Assembly (NCBI RefSeq): GCF_022095695.1
Contig: NZ_JAIFZM010000003.1
Coordinates: forward strand, 124,001 to 188,000
Direction of reading: 5' to 3'
DNA from: Oceanobacillus jordanicus
Lineage (GTDB): Bacteria; Bacillota; Bacilli; Bacillales; Amphibacillaceae
Length of the DNA stretch: 64,000 nt
How positions within the stretch are numbered: the first letter of the stretch is position 1; each line of letters opens with the position of its first letter. Below, in pieces: positions 1 through 9,333 of the stretch. Position numbers and translations under genes: made by a program. The notes beneath the pieces were generated by a model. The model saw only the letters and a program-made list of their open reading frames with translations. It had not been told where the DNA came from and did not search any database.

Positions 1-1
1 A

Positions 2-61
2 GCAATAGGTGCAGTGGAAGAATCGCAGCAATCCGGTCCAATCATCCCACTGTCTGATTAG
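2..61 (+). CDS. gerPB: GerPB C-terminal fragment (partial at window edge)
   Basis: An open frame enters from the left edge and ends with TAG at 59-61, giving the tail AIGAVEESQQSGPIIPLSD. It sits directly upstream of gerPC, where gerPB lies in Bacillus gerP operons. GerP proteins are small spore-coat or inner-coat proteins needed for germinants to pass through the coat. Only 19 residues are visible, so the identity rests on position and is tentative. Confidence 0.55.
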   Translation, partial: AIGAVEESQQSGPIIPLSD

Positions 62-136
62 CATGCACGACTCCCCCTTTCTTGCATAAACTGATTCTAG
101 GCATTCGTCTATAACCAGGCTAAGGAGGGACGCCCT

Positions 137-694
137 GTGAATGGCTCAGATTGGACTACGTATCTTAATAATCTTAGTGGTTATGTACAAGAGCAGGATA
201 AAAAAATTCAGGAGCTCACCCAAAAGCTAGAGCAGTTGCAATCAAACCTGAACGAACAAAAGACAAATCGAATTGAAAAAATTGAATATAAATTTGATCA
301 GTTAAAAATAGAAAACTTAAATGGGACGCTCCATATTGGCATGTCTCCACAGGATATGGAAGATTTCAGCATGCCTGATCAGTCGTTACCACAAGTCACA
401 CAACCTTTCAAACAACAGTTAGTTTCTGAACTGTCCAACTTTGTTGAACAGGAAGGGCCTGCACTCATTCGCAATCTTTCCGAAGAATATGATAGAAAAA
501 TAGATAAGCCCTATCAAGGTATTTTGCTAGAGGATATCATAAAGCAGCTCCCGAGTCGAATTGCCTTTTATGAAAAGAAGGCTGCAGATGAAAAGATCGG
601 AGCCAACGATTCCGCTTTGCGGGAATATATAAGTAGCCACATCAAAGAAGAAATTCACCACTCTCTAACTGTATACATGCAATCATCAGATTAA
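137..694 (+). CDS. gerPC: Spore germination protein GerPC
   Basis: This 185-residue protein has an N-terminal coiled coil (roughly residues 18-55, rich in Gln, Glu, Lys and Leu) followed by a compact domain with the segment LNGTLHIGMSP. That arrangement and the length fit GerPC, a sporulation-specific protein that helps germinants cross the spore coat. The start is GTG at 137, placed 7 bases after a strong AAGGAGGG at 122-129. The next ATG-started gene, gerPD, follows 13 bases after the stop, so the genes form one operon, expected to be read in the mother cell from a promoter upstream of the window. Confidence 0.9.
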   Translation: MNGSDWTTYLNNLSGYVQEQDKKIQELTQKLEQLQSNLNEQKTNRIEKIEYKFDQLKIENLNGTLHIGMSPQDMEDFSMPDQSLPQVTQPFKQQLVSELSNFVEQEGPALIRNLSEEYDRKIDKPYQGILLEDIIKQLPSRIAFYEKKAADEKIGANDSALREYISSHIKEEIHHSLTVYMQSSD

Positions 695-707
695 AGGAGG
701 AAAAGAC

Positions 708-884
708 ATGATATTTGAAGTGCATAATTGGGGGCTAAATGTCGGGAACATAGAATTAGAAAATGTTTCGGCTTCATCTGTTTTTTTGATTGGTGACAGT
801 GAAGCAATGACAATGAATTCTTTCTTCGACACTCCTCCTGAGTCCTACACAGTTGGGAACATTGTACCGTTATCCGGGGTATAA
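708..884 (+). CDS. gerPD: Spore germination protein GerPD (58 aa)
   Basis: A 58-codon gene begins with ATG at 708 after AAAGGAGG (693-700). The product starts MIFEVHNWGLNVGNIELENV and contains SSVFLIGDSE and DTPPES, which matches the small GerPD proteins of Bacillus in motif and in length. It belongs to the gerP operon. Its stop codon TAA (882-884) is the TAA inside the ATAAA that opens the first structured repeat, so the repeat joins the gene without any spacer. The protein looks complete, so the insertion did not shorten it noticeably. Confidence 0.88.
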   Translation: MIFEVHNWGLNVGNIELENVSASSVFLIGDSEAMTMNSFFDTPPESYTVGNIVPLSGV

Positions 885-1039
885 AGTGAAACTTCATTTG
901 GGGTGGTTTCCCTACTAACTGCACCAAATGGTAGCTAAACGAATCGGACCTTTCTTGGCAGTTGATCCCCCATTTTGGATTCTTGATTTCCCTTTCATTC
1001 TCGAAGTGGAGGTCTTACTGCCAGTTTAGGCGGGATAAA
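881..1039 (+). repeat. Structured interspersed repeat, copy 1 (subfamily A)
   Basis: A 159-bp element is bounded by ATAAA at 881-885 and 1035-1039. After the left ATAAA comes GTGAAACTTC, as in the other copies. A hairpin pairs ATTTGG-GGTG (895 on) with CACCAAAT (922-929). A long-range stem pairs TGGCAGT (about 956-962) with ACTGCCA (about 1019-1025). The stem sequences differ from those of copies 3-6 yet pair at the same places. It lies between gerPD and gerPE in the same direction as the operon, and its right end runs into the gerPE ribosome-binding site AAAGGAG. Confidence 0.85.
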
Positions 1040-1051
1040 GGAGAAAAAATC

Positions 1052-1420
1052 ATGAACAGGAGGATCGCTTCTGTCAATCAAATACAGGTGAATACCGTAA
1101 ACTTCAGTGGAATTCTTTCGATTGGAGACACTGAAAACTCAAAGCAAATATCTAGAGGGATTGCTTTACAAAAGGAAGGTTCCTATTTTACTAAAAAGGA
1201 TGAGCTATTCTTCGAAGATTTCCCTCTTTTTAAAATGGAACCTAAAATTGTATCAAATAATAACAACGTGCAAATGAGAACATACCAACATGACGAGAAT
1301 ATACATGTTCAACGTGTCAAAGTCGTTGGGGTAACTACTTCTTCTATTATGCAAATTGGCAGTTTACGCCACTTAGAAGCAGTTGCCTGGTTAAAGCACT
1401 TTCGTAAACTTATGGATTAG
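1052..1420 (+). CDS. gerPE: Spore germination protein GerPE
   Basis: The product from ATG 1052 is 122 residues: it opens MNRRIASVNQIQVNTVNFSG and contains ILSIGDTENSKQISRGIALQKE, which fits GerPE of the gerP spore-coat permeability operon. A longer in-frame reading from 962 would run through the repeat element and is rejected. The chosen ATG has AAAGGAG at 1037-1043, formed partly by the last bases of repeat copy 1. Translation of gerPE may therefore depend on, or be influenced by, the folded element just before it. The C-terminal segment SSIMQIGSLRHLEAVAWLKHFR also fits the family. Confidence 0.87.
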   Translation: MNRRIASVNQIQVNTVNFSGILSIGDTENSKQISRGIALQKEGSYFTKKDELFFEDFPLFKMEPKIVSNNNNVQMRTYQHDENIHVQRVKVVGVTTSSIMQIGSLRHLEAVAWLKHFRKLMD

Positions 1421-1510
1421 TTATTTTACAAAATTTCATTTAAACAGGTTGCATTTTTAACATGGTTGCATAGACTGTCTTAAGCAATTTTTTAAATAGT
1501 AGGTGTTGAT

Positions 1511-1729
1511 ATGCCATCAATTGTCGGACCACTAAAAATCAACAGTATCAGCGGCGGAGTTGTGAATTTTGGTGATGCATTTTACCTCTCTCCGAAAAGC
1601 ACGTCAAAGACAAACTCCGGTTCTGGGTCACTAAATACAGGTGACTTTATTTGTACGAATAACGGTGTAAGTTCTACTAATCCATTTGACCCTGATGTTA
1701 ACGACCAAAACGTCACTGCAAATGCATAA
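1511..1729 (+). CDS. gerPF: Spore germination protein GerPF
   Basis: A 72-residue protein with MPSIVGPLKINSISGG, VVNFGDAFYLSPKSTSKT and SGSGSLNTGDF, the typical conserved pattern of GerPF/GerPA-type proteins. It is the last gene of the gerP operon, 90 bases after gerPE. An AGTAGGTG-type ribosome-binding site precedes the ATG at 1511. A clear terminator starts two bases after the stop, which closes the operon. Function: coat-associated protein aiding passage of nutrient germinants to the inner-membrane receptors. Confidence 0.9.
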   Translation: MPSIVGPLKINSISGGVVNFGDAFYLSPKSTSKTNSGSGSLNTGDFICTNNGVSSTNPFDPDVNDQNVTANA

Positions 1730-1731
1730 AA

Positions 1732-1760
1732 ACAGGAGAACCTCTTTGAGATTCTCCTGT
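1732..1760 (+). terminator. Terminator of the gerP operon
   Basis: ACAGGAGAA (1732-1740) pairs with TTCTCCTGT (1751-1759), followed by a T- and C-rich run. It stands directly after gerPF and faces the convergent addA end. Confidence 0.8.
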
Positions 1761-1801
1761 TCCTTCCTCATATTATGCTCTAGCCACTAAAAACTAGGCG
1801 T

Positions 1802-4800
1802 TTAGCTTTTTTCTTCTATAGGTACTTTTATCAATTGCTGTTTGGAAAAGAAATAGAGGTATGTTTCCTTTACAGGTTTTTTCCAAATCTTCTCTATGGC
1901 ATGTCGATAAAGTTTTAATTGGGTGCTATACCGATTAATCAACTTTTGTTTCATCTTATCAGTCATCTCACCATGAATGGCATCTGATTTATAATCCAAA
2001 ATAATCCAACCATCCTCAAATGGGACTAGACAGTCAATCACACCTTGCACTAAAACTCTCTCCTCTATAGGATTCTCCCAATTGGCATATACTTCACTTG
2101 TCGGGAGAGACAAGCTAAAGGGGACCTCTCTTCTTACCATAGGTGCTTCCATCATAAAGCGCGCAATATCCGTTTGGAGGAAATGTTCAATAGCAGTCTT
2201 GTCCACTATATACGCCTCATCACGTGTCAGCTTTTCTCTCTCAACCAATTCTTCAATAAATGATTCTATCTCCAAGCGGTTTAAGGCTTTTGTTAAAGGG
2301 ATATGTTGCATTACAGTATGTAACACTGTCCCTTTTTCAGCTGCAGTGACGGTTTTCTCTTTTTGCATAAAAAGTGGCCGTTTTGCAATCGGTGCTTTAA
2401 ATGGTGTAACAAGCTGGTCTGCGCTATATTCATCCTTCAGCTCCCGCTGTCTTTTTATTTCCGTGACGGACTGTTTTGCCCTTGATTTTGAAGCCTCTAT
2501 ATAAGGATATTGAAAGGATAGTCGCTCATCAACTGTAACAGCTAATTGCTCATCATCGACTTTTACAGGTTGCCATGCTTCCAGATTTTCACGCAATGAG
2601 AGCTCTGTTTCGTCATTCGTTTCATCGAGGTTGGCTAATTCACTACCATGTACTACATGTACATTCCAGCTGGAAGGATCAACACGTATTTCATCAAGTA
2701 CGGCATCCTGTAGTTCTTCTTCTCGCAATATCTCTGTTGTTTGATGACGGATTAGTGCAGGCCCCACCCAGTCTAGATAGGTTTTGGATTCCATACGATA
2801 ATGTGCGGGCAGCACCCATTCCGAATGGTCAAGCATCTTCTCCCACTTCTGTCGCTTTTTCTCGAAGGAAGCAACATTCCCTATCATGACAAGTTTTTCT
2901 TTCGCACGGGTTAGGGCAACATAGAGGACCCGCATTTCTTCTGCAAGCAACTCACGAAGTTTTTCCTGCTTTAAGGCCTGAAAAAACAATGTCGGATATG
3001 TGATACGTTTCACAGGATCAATATATTTACTAGCAAAACCAAGATCTTTATGCAGCAAGTACTTTTGGTTTAAATCCATTAAGTTAAATTGCTTGTCCAT
3101 TGCACCAAGGATTACAACAGGAAATTCAAGCCCCTTACTCTTATGGATGGTCATAATTCGAACAACATCCTCCTGTTCACTTAATGCACGAGCTGCTCCA
3201 AGGTCATCTCCTCGCTCTTCCATACGCTCAATAAAACGTAAAAAGCGGAACAAACCACGAAAAGAGGTATTTTCATAGGACCTTGCCCTGTCATACAACG
3301 CTCTTAAATTAGCTTGACGTTGTCTTCCACCAGGCATCCCACCAACAAAGTCATAATAGCCAGTTTCCCGGAAAATATCCCAAATTAAATCGGATAACGC
3401 CCCTTGGCTTGCGGCCATACGGAAAGCATTTAATTTAATTAAAAACTGTTCTAACTTATCAGCAACAGGTCCTGTTTGTTCCTTTTTGAATTGCATTAAG
3501 GCTTCATAAAAACCCTTGTTTCGGCCAGCGAGCCGAATGGAGGCTAGATCATCTTCCGTTAAGCCAACAATTGGTGACCGAAGGACGGATGCAAGGGGAA
3601 TATCCTGTCTTGGATTATCAATCACTTTTAATAAACTGATCATTATTTTCACTTCAATGGCCTCAAAATATCCAGTTGAGATTTCGGCATATACGGGGAT
3701 CCCTTGCTTTTTTAACTCATCGGCAATCGTTGGAGCCCATGTCATGGATCGCATTAGTATTACGACATCACGATACTGCATATCCCGCTGTGTCTGGGTT
3801 GCCTTGTCAACTATTTGTAATGGATCCGCGTCCTTCTGCCCGATCCAGCCTTTTATTTTCTCAGCATAGGCTCTTGCTTCAATTTGGGCCTTTTCCAAAT
3901 CACGATAATCCTCTGCTCCACTATCGTCCTCTTTTTCCTCTTCTGTTTCTCGATCGATGATAAGCAGTTCTGGTGCTGGTTCCGTGTGCGGCAACGTGTC
4001 ATACATTTTATTCCCATAGATTAGTTCAGCGTTTTGGTCATAATCTACCTCTCCCACTGTTTCATCAAGGATCTGTCGGAAGATATAGTTTGCTCCAACC
4101 AAAACATCCTCTCTACTTCGGAAATTGCTTGCAAGGTCGATACGCTGTCCCTGCTCTTCATCCTTGGCAAAGCGTTTGTATTTTTCAATAAAGAGGGTCG
4201 GCTCTGCATGTCGGAAACGATAAATACTCTGTTTTACATCTCCTACCATAAACATATTCCCTGGTCCAGTTTGATCACTGAGCAGACGCAAGAGTGTTTC
4301 TTGTACTAAGTTTGTGTCTTGGTATTCGTCTACTAGTAGTTCACTAAACTTCTTCTGAAACTGTATGGCGACCTGGGAAGGTACTGGTTCTTCCTGGGTT
4401 GTTGGTTCTTCCATAAGCAATTGCAGACAAAAATGTTCCAGATCTGAAAAGTCTACAATAGCTTTTTCTCTTTTCTGTTTAGCGAATTCTTCTTTGAACG
4501 CTTTTACCAACTCTGTTAGCTTTCTGATCACAGGGGCAAGTTCCCTCATGTCCTCTACATGACTTTCGAGATTACGGCTAAACCACCCCTGCTTCATATC
4601 ATTCCAACGTTTTTTGTAGCTATCGCGTAACGCTTTAACCTTCTTTTTCTTCGTTTCATTACAATCCATCTTCTTTGAGGAGAGTTTGGCAAAAGTGCTT
4701 TTCACCATATACTCTTGAAGCATATTCCAGTCCTCTAGATGAGCCTTCGCTTCTTGTAATCCTGTTAAATCTAACTCAATGGTTTCTGCATATTGGTATG

Positions 4801-5536
4801 GCCCATCACTTTCTTTTGTCATATCCATAGCCAGTTGCATTTCTTCTTCCATTGCAGTAAATTGGCTACGTACCTCCCGTTTCATAATGGTTAGCCAAGA
4901 AAGGGTATTTTCCTCCCAAGTTTCAGAGACAGCATAGGTGTCAGCAAGCTCGTCTAGCCACTTGTCAGGGTTTGGATTTTGCACGGCGAAGGTATACAGG
5001 TTTAAAATCAAATCCTCCACCTCTGCATCACTGCGGTCATTGGAAAATCGATCGACGACAGAAAAGAAAGCTGCTTGTTCACTTCCCTCCTCGCCGTACC
5101 ATTGTTCAAATAAGTCATCCATTACTTCCTGCTTAATTAAATCTGCTTCCATATCGTTCGCAATTCGAAATGATGGATCGATATCAAGCAAGTACGCATA
5201 CTGTCTCACCACATCTAAACAGAAAGAATGCAATGTGGAGATAGATGCTCGCTGTAGTAAGGAGACTTGTTTTTTTAAATGCTGAGAATGCGGCTCTTCG
5301 GCCAACGCCTTTTCTAAAGCCTCGCCAACTCGATTACGCATTTCTTGTGCTGCTGCATTGGTGAACGTCACAACAAGGAGAGAGTCAATGTCAACAGGAT
5401 GCTGCTTATTTAATAACTTTTGGATAATCCGTTCTACGAGTACCGCTGTTTTCCCAGAACCGGCTGCTGCGGCAACAAGGACATCCTTCCCCCCTGTATA
5501 GATAGCCTCTTCCTGCTCTTTGGTCCATTTAACCAT
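1802..5536 (-). CDS. addA: ATP-dependent helicase/nuclease subunit A (AddA)
   Basis: This 1244-residue protein is the UvrD-type helicase and nuclease subunit of AddAB, the Gram-positive counterpart of RecBCD that processes double-strand breaks and recognises Chi. Seen: Walker A AAGSGKT at residues 24-30, FTNAAAQEMRNR just after, motif II DEYQDT near residue 400, the SNFRSR motif, IHKSKGLEFP, and a C-terminal RecB-family nuclease with LDYKSD near residue 1175. The length is usual for the family. It follows addB with a single base between the addB stop and the addA start, so the two are translated as a coupled pair from the addB promoter. Confidence 0.97.
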   Translation of the reverse strand: MVKWTKEQEEAIYTGGKDVLVAAAAGSGKTAVLVERIIQKLLNKQHPVDIDSLLVVTFTNAAAQEMRNRVGEALEKALAEEPHSQHLKKQVSLLQRASISTLHSFCLDVVRQYAYLLDIDPSFRIANDMEADLIKQEVMDDLFEQWYGEEGSEQAAFFSVVDRFSNDRSDAEVEDLILNLYTFAVQNPNPDKWLDELADTYAVSETWEENTLSWLTIMKREVRSQFTAMEEEMQLAMDMTKESDGPYQYAETIELDLTGLQEAKAHLEDWNMLQEYMVKSTFAKLSSKKMDCNETKKKKVKALRDSYKKRWNDMKQGWFSRNLESHVEDMRELAPVIRKLTELVKAFKEEFAKQKREKAIVDFSDLEHFCLQLLMEEPTTQEEPVPSQVAIQFQKKFSELLVDEYQDTNLVQETLLRLLSDQTGPGNMFMVGDVKQSIYRFRHAEPTLFIEKYKRFAKDEEQGQRIDLASNFRSREDVLVGANYIFRQILDETVGEVDYDQNAELIYGNKMYDTLPHTEPAPELLIIDRETEEEKEDDSGAEDYRDLEKAQIEARAYAEKIKGWIGQKDADPLQIVDKATQTQRDMQYRDVVILMRSMTWAPTIADELKKQGIPVYAEISTGYFEAIEVKIMISLLKVIDNPRQDIPLASVLRSPIVGLTEDDLASIRLAGRNKGFYEALMQFKKEQTGPVADKLEQFLIKLNAFRMAASQGALSDLIWDIFRETGYYDFVGGMPGGRQRQANLRALYDRARSYENTSFRGLFRFLRFIERMEERGDDLGAARALSEQEDVVRIMTIHKSKGLEFPVVILGAMDKQFNLMDLNQKYLLHKDLGFASKYIDPVKRITYPTLFFQALKQEKLRELLAEEMRVLYVALTRAKEKLVMIGNVASFEKKRQKWEKMLDHSEWVLPAHYRMESKTYLDWVGPALIRHQTTEILREEELQDAVLDEIRVDPSSWNVHVVHGSELANLDETNDETELSLRENLEAWQPVKVDDEQLAVTVDERLSFQYPYIEASKSRAKQSVTEIKRQRELKDEYSADQLVTPFKAPIAKRPLFMQKEKTVTAAEKGTVLHTVMQHIPLTKALNRLEIESFIEELVEREKLTRDEAYIVDKTAIEHFLQTDIARFMMEAPMVRREVPFSLSLPTSEVYANWENPIEERVLVQGVIDCLVPFEDGWIILDYKSDAIHGEMTDKMKQKLINRYSTQLKLYRHAIEKIWKKPVKETYLYFFSKQQLIKVPIEEKS

Positions 5537-5537
5537 T

Positions 5538-8500
5538 CTACTTCCTCCTCCCTAAACGTGTGAGATCTTGCTGAATTTTCTCTAGTATTTCATCATCTTT
5601 CATATCTGATAATTTGCGATAATTATTTGTCTCTAATTGTGGATCAAACTGACAGACAGACTGAAAAGGACAGTACGTACACGCCACATTCTGTTTATGC
5701 TGGTATGGATTCAAGTGTACGCCACCTGCTGTCATATCGACTCCTGCCTGCATCATCAACTGGTGAATGTGCGACTGGAGACTGGAAAATGTTTCGTTAT
5801 CAGCAATCTTTGAATAGTTATAAAAACCACCATTCTTTTTCATCCCAGCAGGTACAATTTGACTCGAACCAGAATCCAAGGACGTATCCATCATTTTAAC
5901 AATTTCTTCATCCGACAAGAGTAAACCTTGCATTTTATATTTTTTAAAGAGTTCTTCTTGAATTGTTTCGTCGTGCAGTTTCTGATTCCCAGAAATCATT
6001 GGGTTATGAACATGGAAATAAAGCACCCCAGCAGGTGTTGCCTTTGACCCAAGCCATTGTTCCGAATGGGATAAAACCACATCTAGGTAAGCAAGCATTT
6101 GTAAGGCTAGGCCGTAATATACTTCAATTAGATTTAACCCTTTCGCACTGGATTTGTAATCGATAATTCGCAAGTATAGTTCTTGTTGATTTAATGCCTT
6201 GTCCACCCGGTCAATTCTTCCTCGGAGTTGTAACTCGTACCCATTCGGCAAGGGCAGATTAAGTGGCGGGAGTGTCTGGCCTGCACCAAATGCAAGTTCC
6301 AAACCTACTGGAGAAAAATTACTTTGTCTCGCTTGCTCACTTAACACAAAAGCTGCTCGTGCAATGACTTCCTGTAATTTTTGTTGAATATATTTATAAC
6401 GATTGGAGCTATGCAATATTTGATGCTGTAAAATTGGCGCTAGATTAGTTACGGCCTTTTGTGCATAGGAATCGGTGTCCTGCTTAGACAACTGGGCAAA
6501 GTCTTTCCCTTCGGTCCGTATCCACTCCGTAATTGTTTTTAAAGCCTCATGGAAAAGCTGCCCAATATCAGGAGCATCCAGTTTATACGTTTTTCTTTCC
6601 ACAAGCCCGAGACTATACTTGGCAAAATGCTGATAGGAACAGCGATAATAGGTTTCCAATCTAGACACACTTGCTTTTACCTGTTTCGGATAAAGCTCTT
6701 GCACTGTTTTAGAAGAAAGATCTAGTGGCCTATTCTCATAATATAAGCTTTGCAGTACATTATACGTTGTGCTGTATTTGTCATGATGGCTTACATACCA
6801 GTTCAACACATGCCACCACACAGGCTGTACCGGATAACCTTTGCGATTACGCGCAAGCTGGGCAGTTAATGCAGATCTTGTTTTCACAGGCGTTGTAATA
6901 AAGCGCTCTGCCTCCACAAGCTCCTCAGGATCCTGTAGTAACAGATGATCACAGCAAACTGGAAATAGATCCTCAATTCGTTTAATAAGCTGGGAGGGCA
7001 TTTTTGACTTCCCTTCCCCATCACTAAGCGGATAACTTACATATAATTTGTCCTTTGCAGCTGTGAAGGCAATATACATATAAAACCAATCATCAAGTAA
7101 TTGACGCTTACTTCCATCAGCGAGTTGTAGACCATGATTTGCAAGCAACTCCCTTTCCTGTTCACTAATCATGCCATCAGTTTGAGGCTTCATTGGCCAA
7201 ACTCCCTCGTTCACGCCAAGTAAAAAGGTGCAGGAAATTCCGCTAATCCTCGAACGGTCTATCGTTCCCACGATGACATGATCAATCGTAGGGGGCACAT
7301 GTGCAAAGGTTAGGGTCTCAAACCCTGCGTCCAGCGTTGCCCTGAATGTATCCAATGGCATGGTTTCATCTCCAGCCATTTCCACAATCTCATCTAGTAG
7401 CTGTAGTATCCCTGTCCAAACCTGATCTTGTTCGCGGCCCCTTTCAACATCTCCTTGCTCATCATATACATCTCGCATTTTCTCAAGTGTGGATGGGACC
7501 TTTATTTCCTCCAAGAAAGTGAAAAGGACTACCGCCCTCTCTCGTATGGTTGTTGCCTGTCTTATCGCTTCATCAAATGGCTGTAGAGCTTGTACCACCT
7601 GCTGGCGATATTTATTAACACGGGTTTGGACTGCCTTCTCTGTATCTGTCTGTGCTGTCTCATCAAATCCCCGGAAACGCTGGAACACCCACTCTTCCTT
7701 GCTCATCCAACGCTCTCTCGAACGAACGCCATATTCCAGTACATAGTTTTCAAGTTCATCAATTGCATCAGCTGTCAGAGGATATTCTGTATCGGTGGCA
7801 GGAATAAAGCCAGTCTTTAACACTCGGAAAATAGCATCGTATCGCCAATTTCCTTCTACCATATCTAAAACAGAGCGAATCAGTTCAATCAATGCATGAT
7901 TTAACATCGTTCTTTTTTCATCAATAAATACAGGTATGTCATAATCACTAAATACCGTTTTAATCAAATCATGATATGTGTCTGTCTCACGCAGGAAAAC
8001 AGCGAAGTCCTGATAGCGGTAGTTTTCTTCTCTTACAAGACGTATGATCTCCTGTGCTGCTCCCTCTACTTCAGCCCGTGGATGAACTGCTTCCCTAATT
8101 TTAATCGGAACGTCCCCATCGTAGCTGGGAGCTGGTCTAGTATCAAAATGACGTTCTAAATGGGCAAAATATGGCCGACTTTGAAATCTTCCATACTTCG
8201 GTTCTAACACAACCGTTTCTTCCTGAACAATTCCGTTCTCTTCTGCTATCTGCTTCACTACGTGATACGTTTCGGTCGTTTGATAGAACAAGCTTAGTTC
8301 TGAAATCTCCGTCTCCTCGGGATGGTCGACCGTTAGAGCAATGGTCACCCGTTTGCATTGCTTCATCAAAGCCTCAACGACCCTTAGTTCATTCGGAGTG
8401 AATTGGTGAAAGCCATCAATATAGATTTCCGCCTGCTTTAAAGAAGCCGCTTCATGAATTTTATCTGCTAGAAGCTGGAGCTGGTCTTCGCTGTCTATAT

Positions 8501-9044
8501 AATTTTCTTGCAGTGCAGTAACTAATTTTTCATAAATATATTGAAGATCATCTAATTTGTTAACAAGTGCTTCTTCTCCGGGCTCTTTATGAACATATTG
8601 GTTGATGTCATCCATTTGCCGATGAAGGGATTCAGGGGTAATGTTATAACGCTTGAATTCCGTGATCATAACTTCCAGTTGTTTTAAAAAGCCCTGTTTT
8701 TCAATGGCCTTTTGAAAGACACGCCAATCCCCCTGTTTCTCCTCAATAATCTTACGCAGTATCATCTGAACTCCAACAGAACTAATAAATTGTCTAGTTC
8801 CGCCTCCCGTTTCTTGAAAAACACGCCAGGCTAGTCTAGAAAAGCTAGAAACCTGTGCGCGGATACTGCCAACCATCTCCTTATCATGAAATAACTCATA
8901 TTCCTGCTGAAATGTCATTTGGTCTGGCACAATATAAAAAATAGGCGATCCCTGTGGGTCTTCCTGTAATTTCGCCTTTATCTCGTCTATCGTTCTACCA
9001 CTTTTTCCTGTTCCCGCTCTTCCTGCTAAAAATCGGAGTCCCAT
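5538..9044 (-). CDS. addB: ATP-dependent helicase/nuclease subunit B (AddB)
   Basis: A 1168-residue partner of AddA. The N-terminus has GRAGTGKS at residues 8-15, an inactivated-helicase-like P-loop. The C-terminal half carries a second RecB-type nuclease (IIDYKSS near residue 960) and the four cysteines of the family's iron-sulfur cluster: one in YRCSYQHF near residue 800 and three in CTYCPFQSVC near residue 1126. GGGGGAG stands before the ATG. AddB is the Chi-recognising subunit in B. subtilis. The gene precedes addA on the same strand. Confidence 0.97.
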   Translation of the reverse strand: MGLRFLAGRAGTGKSGRTIDEIKAKLQEDPQGSPIFYIVPDQMTFQQEYELFHDKEMVGSIRAQVSSFSRLAWRVFQETGGGTRQFISSVGVQMILRKIIEEKQGDWRVFQKAIEKQGFLKQLEVMITEFKRYNITPESLHRQMDDINQYVHKEPGEEALVNKLDDLQYIYEKLVTALQENYIDSEDQLQLLADKIHEAASLKQAEIYIDGFHQFTPNELRVVEALMKQCKRVTIALTVDHPEETEISELSLFYQTTETYHVVKQIAEENGIVQEETVVLEPKYGRFQSRPYFAHLERHFDTRPAPSYDGDVPIKIREAVHPRAEVEGAAQEIIRLVREENYRYQDFAVFLRETDTYHDLIKTVFSDYDIPVFIDEKRTMLNHALIELIRSVLDMVEGNWRYDAIFRVLKTGFIPATDTEYPLTADAIDELENYVLEYGVRSRERWMSKEEWVFQRFRGFDETAQTDTEKAVQTRVNKYRQQVVQALQPFDEAIRQATTIRERAVVLFTFLEEIKVPSTLEKMRDVYDEQGDVERGREQDQVWTGILQLLDEIVEMAGDETMPLDTFRATLDAGFETLTFAHVPPTIDHVIVGTIDRSRISGISCTFLLGVNEGVWPMKPQTDGMISEQERELLANHGLQLADGSKRQLLDDWFYMYIAFTAAKDKLYVSYPLSDGEGKSKMPSQLIKRIEDLFPVCCDHLLLQDPEELVEAERFITTPVKTRSALTAQLARNRKGYPVQPVWWHVLNWYVSHHDKYSTTYNVLQSLYYENRPLDLSSKTVQELYPKQVKASVSRLETYYRCSYQHFAKYSLGLVERKTYKLDAPDIGQLFHEALKTITEWIRTEGKDFAQLSKQDTDSYAQKAVTNLAPILQHQILHSSNRYKYIQQKLQEVIARAAFVLSEQARQSNFSPVGLELAFGAGQTLPPLNLPLPNGYELQLRGRIDRVDKALNQQELYLRIIDYKSSAKGLNLIEVYYGLALQMLAYLDVVLSHSEQWLGSKATPAGVLYFHVHNPMISGNQKLHDETIQEELFKKYKMQGLLLSDEEIVKMMDTSLDSGSSQIVPAGMKKNGGFYNYSKIADNETFSSLQSHIHQLMMQAGVDMTAGGVHLNPYQHKQNVACTYCPFQSVCQFDPQLETNNYRKLSDMKDDEILEKIQQDLTRLGRRK

Positions 9045-9293
9045 AATTCTTCTCCCCCATTTTCTCTTTATTAGAAAAACCCGCTTTTAGCGAATGTGTC
9101 GTTTTTCTTATACTACTTGCAATTACAAAATTTTAACTATAGCGTCATTGCTTCCTAGCTATTTATGCCTTCCTATTGTGGAGTCAAAAACGTAAGACTC
9201 TCGTATTAAGAAAAGGGCTAGTCATAATGCACAGCCCTCTATATTTCATTTTCTAAAATAATCCGTCCAATTTAGCTAAAGGACAATTTAAAA

Positions 9294-9328
9294 AGCTTCC
9301 ACCTTCTATTTTACCAAAGATGGAAGCT
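9294..9328 (-). terminator. Terminator of the signal peptidase operon
   Basis: On the minus strand AGCTTCCA (9328-9321) pairs with TGGAAGCT (9301-9294) and runs into TTTTT, just after the sipV-type gene. A second short stem AGGGCT/AGCCCT at 9214-9238, also followed by T-rich sequence on the minus strand, lies between this and addB; its role is unclear. Nothing else convincing is seen in the 289 bases between the two genes. Confidence 0.75.
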
Positions 9329-9333
9329 CCTAG

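Noticed and set aside
691-927. 78-codon minus-strand frame opposite gerPD and repeat copy 1
   Set aside because: It overlaps a well-supported gene and the repeat, has no ribosome-binding site and no recognisable protein.
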